Assembly (NCBI RefSeq): GCF_002286815.1
Contig: NZ_MUNM01000055.1
Location: 124,001-188,000 of the forward strand
Source: Pseudomonas sp. PICF141
GTDB taxonomy: Bacteria > Pseudomonadota > Gammaproteobacteria > Pseudomonadales > Pseudomonadaceae
Reading direction: 5' to 3'
Length of the DNA: 64,000 nucleotides
The notes under the pieces are model-generated. The model ran no database searches and was not told where the DNA came from. It saw nothing but the letters and a program-made list of their open reading frames with translations. Both the position numbers and the translations under genes were made by a program. This document shows, in pieces, positions 60,476 to 64,000 of this stretch. Within the stretch, counting starts at the first letter, position 1. The number at the start of each line of letters is the position of its first letter.

Positions 60476-61510
60476 ATGGATATCACTGAGCTGCTGGCTT
60501 TCAGCGCCAAACAAGGCGCGTCTGACCTGCACCTGTCCGCCGGCCTGCCACCGATGATCCGTGTCGACGGCGATGTGCGGCGTATCAACCTGCCGGCCCT
60601 GGATCACAAGGAAGTGCATGATCTGATCTACGACATCATGAACGACCTTCAGCGGGTGGATTTCGAGAAGCATCTTGAAACCGACTTTTCCTTCGAAGTG
60701 CCTGGCGTGGCGCGGTTTCGGGTCAATGCCTTCAACCAGAACCGGGGGGCGGGCGCGGTATTCCGGACCATTCCGTCCAAGGTGCTGAGCATGGACGATC
60801 TGGGGATGGGGGAAGTGTTTCGCAAGATTACCGAAGCCCCCCGGGGCCTGGTGCTGGTGACCGGGCCGACCGGTTCGGGCAAGTCCACCACGCTGGCGGC
60901 GATGATCGATTACCTGAACAATCATCGCCATCACCACATCCTCACCATCGAAGACCCCATCGAGTTCGTCCACGAATCGCGCAAATGCCTGATCAATCAG
61001 CGCGAAGTTCATCGCGATACTCGCAGCTTCGCCACGGCGCTGCGCTCGGCCCTGCGCGAGGACCCGGACGTGATTCTGGTGGGGGAGATGCGTGATCTGG
61101 AGACTATTCGGCTGGCGTTGACTGCCGCCGAGACCGGTCACCTGGTCTTCGGCACGCTGCACACCACGTCGGCGGCGAAAACCATCGACCGGGTGGTGGA
61201 CGTGTTTCCGGGGGACGAAAAATCGATGGTGCGCTCGATGCTCTCCGAGTCCTTGCTGGCGGTGGTGTCACAGACATTGATCAAGAAAATCGGCGGTGGG
61301 CGGATTGCCGCCCACGAAATCATGATCGGCACTTCGGCGATCCGTAACCTGATCCGCGAAGACAAGGTGGCGCAGATGTATTCGTCGATTCAGACCGGAG
61401 GGTCGCTGGGGATGCAAACCCTGGACATGTGCCTGAAGGAACTGGTGACCAAGGGGGTGATCAGCCGCGAGCATGCGCGGGAGAAGGCGCGCTCGCCGGA
61501 TAACTTCTGA
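60476..61510 (+). CDS. pilT: type IV pilus retraction ATPase PilT
   Basis: The product has 344 residues from ATG 60476, with GAGGAGCGC ahead of it. Walker A is GPTGSGKSTTLAAMIDYL, the Asp box is ILTIEDPIEFVH, the His box is GHLVFGTLHT and the C-terminal AIRNLIRE helix is intact. It depolymerises pilin for twitching motility. A start at 60464 would add four residues ahead of the better site. Confidence 0.97.
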   Translation: MDITELLAFSAKQGASDLHLSAGLPPMIRVDGDVRRINLPALDHKEVHDLIYDIMNDLQRVDFEKHLETDFSFEVPGVARFRVNAFNQNRGAGAVFRTIPSKVLSMDDLGMGEVFRKITEAPRGLVLVTGPTGSGKSTTLAAMIDYLNNHRHHHILTIEDPIEFVHESRKCLINQREVHRDTRSFATALRSALREDPDVILVGEMRDLETIRLALTAAETGHLVFGTLHTTSAAKTIDRVVDVFPGDEKSMVRSMLSESLLAVVSQTLIKKIGGGRIAAHEIMIGTSAIRNLIREDKVAQMYSSIQTGGSLGMQTLDMCLKELVTKGVISREHAREKARSPDNF

Positions 61511-61529
61511 GAAGAGCAGCGCGGGACCT

Positions 61530-61661
61530 GTGGCGAGGGGGCTTGCCCCCATTCGACTGCGAAGCAGTCGCAAGCTCGGGCAATGCGGTCTTTCTGATTA
61601 AGCTTGGTGGCAGGTATTGGGGCCGCTTCGCAGCCCAACGGGGGCAAGCCCCCTCGCCACA
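61530..61661. repeat. REP-like inverted repeat (GTGGCGAGGGGG family)
   Basis: The arms tgtggcgagggggcttgccc (from 61530) and gggcaagccccctcgccaca (to 61661) enclose cgactgcgaagcagtcg / gccgcttcgcagc. It lies between convergent pilT and the NlpC/P60 gene. Confidence 0.85.
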
Positions 61662-61667
61662 ATCAAA

Positions 61668-62291
61668 TCAACGCTGAACAACCCGCAATGCGTTCTGTTC
61701 TTTGGGCAGAACCCGCTTGGCCACGACGTAGTGGTTTTCCCAGTACGGTTTCTTCAGGGTGTCGATGGTCACCGACTTGCCACGGCGGGGTGCGTGGATG
61801 AAGCGGTCGTTGCCCAGGTAAATGGCAACATGATTGACCCGACGGCTCTTGATGTTGAAGAAAATCAGGTCGCCTGGCTTCAGATCGTTGCGATCGACCT
61901 TCTCGCCATGACCGCTGGCCATGGCGTTGGAGGTACGTGGCAGATCAAACGTGGCGTCGTTGAACGCGTATTTCACCAGCCCGCTGCAATCGAACCCTTT
62001 GCTTGGGCTGCTGCCGCCCCAACGATAAGGCGTACCGAGCACGTTTACCGCGCGGCTCAACACGTTGCTGCTTTCCTTGCTGGCCATTGGCGGTACCAGC
62101 TTGCGGTTAGCGCTACTGAGTTGGGTGGAGCGTTTTACTGTCTGTTTGTTGTTTTTGCTTGAAGGAGCAGAAACATGGGATTTGGGGGTGTAACCATTAA
62201 CGTTGGGAAGACGTTGCTCACGATTGGTGGCGTGGGCGGCCAGGGGCAATAATAGGCAAATGGTTAGCCATGTCTTGAAAAATGGACGCAT
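61668..62291 (-). CDS. exported NlpC/P60 (C40) peptidase
   Basis: The product has 207 residues. A signal peptide (RPFFKTWLTICLLLPLAAHA) is followed by a basic linker and the NlpC/P60 domain. The catalytic cysteine is in GFDCSGLVKYAFN, the histidine in RRVNHVAIYLG and the third polar residue in FIHAPRRG. It cleaves peptidoglycan stem peptides in the periplasm. Confidence 0.94.
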   Translation of the reverse strand: MRPFFKTWLTICLLLPLAAHATNREQRLPNVNGYTPKSHVSAPSSKNNKQTVKRSTQLSSANRKLVPPMASKESSNVLSRAVNVLGTPYRWGGSSPSKGFDCSGLVKYAFNDATFDLPRTSNAMASGHGEKVDRNDLKPGDLIFFNIKSRRVNHVAIYLGNDRFIHAPRRGKSVTIDTLKKPYWENHYVVAKRVLPKEQNALRVVQR

Positions 62292-62540
62292 TAGGCAAGG
62301 CTCGTAGGGGGAACGCGCAACTTTATAACAGCTTTTTTTGCCCTTCCGAGGCCGTTTGTCGATTCAAGCGGCGGGGCACGGAACTAAAAAGCGACAAAAT
62401 TGACGGGAGCTGTCGGATAAAAGTCAGGAATTACAAGGCTTTGCCCGAAATGAACGTAATAATTGCCGTATGTCGGCCGCCTGTAAAAAAGTCACAAAGA
62501 ATTCAAGAATATTTCTCTATCGTGTGAGTCGAGGTCATCA

Positions 62541-62960
62541 ATGAACCCCTATCAACACCCCGTTTCAAAGCAAGACACACACAGCAAAGTGATTGGTTAT
62601 CTGTTGTGGATTTTCGGTTTTACCGGGGCTCACCGCTTCTATTACGGCAAACCGGTGACCGGGACGATCTGGTTTTTTACCTTGGGTTTGCTGGGTATCG
62701 GCTGGTTGATCGACCTGTTTCTGATCCCATCCATGGACCGCGAAGCGGACCTGCGCTTTACCGCTGGACCCATCGAATACAACGTGGCGTGGATTCTGCT
62801 GACGTTTCTCGGGGTCTTCGGTGTGCACCGGATGTATCAGGGGAAATGGATCAGCGGGTTGCTGTACCTGGTGACAGGCGGGTTGTTCTTTCTGGGAGTG
62901 TTGTATGACTTCTGGACGTTGAATGACCAGGTGTCTATTCGCAATGCGCAGAACCGCTGA
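62541..62960 (+). CDS. tandem TM2 domain membrane protein
   Basis: The product has 139 residues. Two TM2 units follow each other: FGFTGAHRFYYGKPVTGTIW and FLGVFGVHRMYQGKWISGLL each start a two-helix hairpin, and the first ends at LIDLFLIPSM, the second at LYDFWTLNDQ. It is an inner-membrane protein of unknown function. Confidence 0.92.
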   Translation: MNPYQHPVSKQDTHSKVIGYLLWIFGFTGAHRFYYGKPVTGTIWFFTLGLLGIGWLIDLFLIPSMDREADLRFTAGPIEYNVAWILLTFLGVFGVHRMYQGKWISGLLYLVTGGLFFLGVLYDFWTLNDQVSIRNAQNR

Positions 62961-62965
62961 TTAAT

Positions 62966-63096
62966 TGTGGCGAGGGGGCTTGCCCCGTTGGGCTGCGAAG
63001 CGGCCCCATTATTGGCAACCGCATTCCTTCAGACAGAACTCCATTGCTGATTTGCGACTGCTACGCAGCCGAACGGGGGCAAGCCCCCTCGCCACA
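62966..63096. repeat. REP-like inverted repeat (GTGGCGAGGGGG family)
   Basis: The arms tgtggcgagggggcttgccc (from 62966) and gggcaagccccctcgccaca (to 63096) are complementary, with ggctgcgaagcggcc and the complementary-like gactgctacgcagcc inside. It lies between the convergent TM2 and dihydroorotase-like genes. Confidence 0.85.
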
Positions 63097-63099
63097 GGT

Positions 63100-64000
63100 T
63101 TACGCCTGGTGACTGATCCGTCCATCCACCAGGGTGTAACGCACCACACCCGGCAAGCTATGGCCAATGAACGGGCAGTTTTCGCCCTTCGACAACCAGT
63201 TTTCACCGGCCACGGTCGAGGCCGCAGGGTCGAACAGCACGATATCTGCCGGCCCTCCCACCGCCAATTTGCCCGCTGGTAAACGCAACGCGTCGGCAGG
63301 GCCGGTGCTCAAGCGTGCGAGCAGCGTTGGCAGATCCAGCAAACCGTCTTCCACCAGGGTCATCGCCAGCGGCAGCATCAGTTCAACACTGCTGATACCC
63401 GGCTCGGTCGCACCGAACGGCGCCAGTTTGGCATCGCGCTCATGGGGCTGGTGATGGCTGGAGATGGCCGATACCACCCCCGACTTCACCGCTGCCCGCA
63501 GGCCGTCGCGGTCGGCGCGGGTGCGCAGCGGCGGCTGCACGTGATAGAGGCTGCTGAAGTCGATCAGCGCTTCGTCGGTGAGGATCAGTTGATACAACGC
63601 CACGTCCGCCGTGACCTTCAGGCCACGGGTCTGGGCCTGAGCGATCAGTGCCACACCGCGAGCGCTGGTGAGCTGGCTGAAGTGTGCACGCACGCCGCTT
63701 TGCTCGACCAGCAGCAGATCCCGGGCCAGGGCCACGGTTTCAGCGGTTTCCGGAATGCCCGGTAAACCGAGGAAACTTGCCGTCGGGCCTTCGTGAGCCA
63801 AGCCACCTTCTGCCAGATCATGGTCTTGCGAGTTGAAAATCACCGTCAGGTCGAACGTCGCTGCATATTCCAGCGCCCGGCACAGGGTGCGGGTGTTGCG
63901 AAAGCTCTCCAGACCGTTGCCGAAGGCCACGCAGCCGGCATCGCGCAAGGCGACCAGTTCGGCCAGCTGTTCGCCGTCCAGGCCTTTGCTCAAGGCGCCA
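63100..64000 (-). CDS. pyrC': dihydroorotase-like protein, 5' end outside window
   Basis: The frame is open to the right window edge, so the N-terminus, with the first metal histidines, is missing; about 299 codons remain. The amidohydrolase barrel is clear (GPTASFLGLPGIPETAETVA, then SSVELMLPLAMTLVEDGLL). The metal-binding positions seen here are altered: HFSQLTS replaces H-x-C-H-x-S, and DVALYQL replaces E-x-x-PHHL. This fits the catalytically inactive PyrC' (PyrX) that holds aspartate transcarbamoylase together in pseudomonads. pyrB should lie just outside the window. Confidence 0.88.
   Translation of the reverse strand, partial: GALSKGLDGEQLAELVALRDAGCVAFGNGLESFRNTRTLCRALEYAATFDLTVIFNSQDHDLAEGGLAHEGPTASFLGLPGIPETAETVALARDLLLVEQSGVRAHFSQLTSARGVALIAQAQTRGLKVTADVALYQLILTDEALIDFSSLYHVQPPLRTRADRDGLRAAVKSGVVSAISSHHQPHERDAKLAPFGATEPGISSVELMLPLAMTLVEDGLLDLPTLLARLSTGPADALRLPAGKLAVGGPADIVLFDPAASTVAGENWLSKGENCPFIGHSLPGVVRYTLVDGRISHQA

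Overview
The window looks like chromosomal DNA of a Pseudomonas of the P. fluorescens group. The evidence is the GC-rich codon use, a gene order typical of that genus (rppH-ptsP, lgt-thyA, ftsY-ftsE-ftsX-rpoH, thiS-thiG-trmB, hemW-rdgB-metW-metX-proC-yggS-pilT, and a zinc-site-less dihydroorotase relative), and several families of REP-like inverted repeats between genes. No rRNA, tRNA, CRISPR array or intact insertion sequence was seen. Assignments come from reading motifs and recalling families, not from database searches.

Layout. 1-6410: housekeeping (rppH 3' part, ptsP, an NRDE protein, a TauE/SafE exporter, lgt, thyA). 6573-9354: divergent cadR/cadA heavy-metal resistance pair with a readable MerR-type operator. 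9371-16094: LysR regulator and a 2-aminoethylphosphonate-type ABC transporter with an FAD oxidoreductase and a PhnZ-like HD oxygenase. 16240-22388: DUF3482 GTPase/DUF2868 pair, folA, a cystine-type symporter and a secreted HAD phosphatase like PchP. 22579-24937: an AT-rich accessory patch with an anti-phage-type dCTP deaminase, a 50-residue small ORF coupled to it and about 450 bp of non-coding or relic DNA, next to ilvD.

27038-30525 is the most unusual locus. A 23-codon gene has its own promoter, a strong ribosome binding site and a terminator-like hairpin. It is followed on the same strand by a SagB/ThcOx-type flavin dehydrogenase, an AurF-type diiron oxygenase with all seven metal ligands recognisable, and an MFS exporter; the three larger genes overlap end to end. 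This looks like a small peptide-derived natural product (RiPP-like) operon with no YcaO, radical SAM or lanthipeptide enzyme in the window.

30738-45467: rlmI, an HDOD protein, mutM, ferredoxin, coaD, a GMC oxidoreductase/Tat lipoprotein/coniferyl-aldehyde dehydrogenase group with a TetR regulator, a sulfurtransferase, a YheT-like hydrolase, rsmD and two M16 peptidases. 45812-64000: ftsYEX-rpoH, mtgA, thiSG, trmB, hemW, rdgB, metWX, yggT, proC, yggS, pilT, an NlpC/P60 protein, a TM2 protein, and a partial dihydroorotase-like gene running off the right end.
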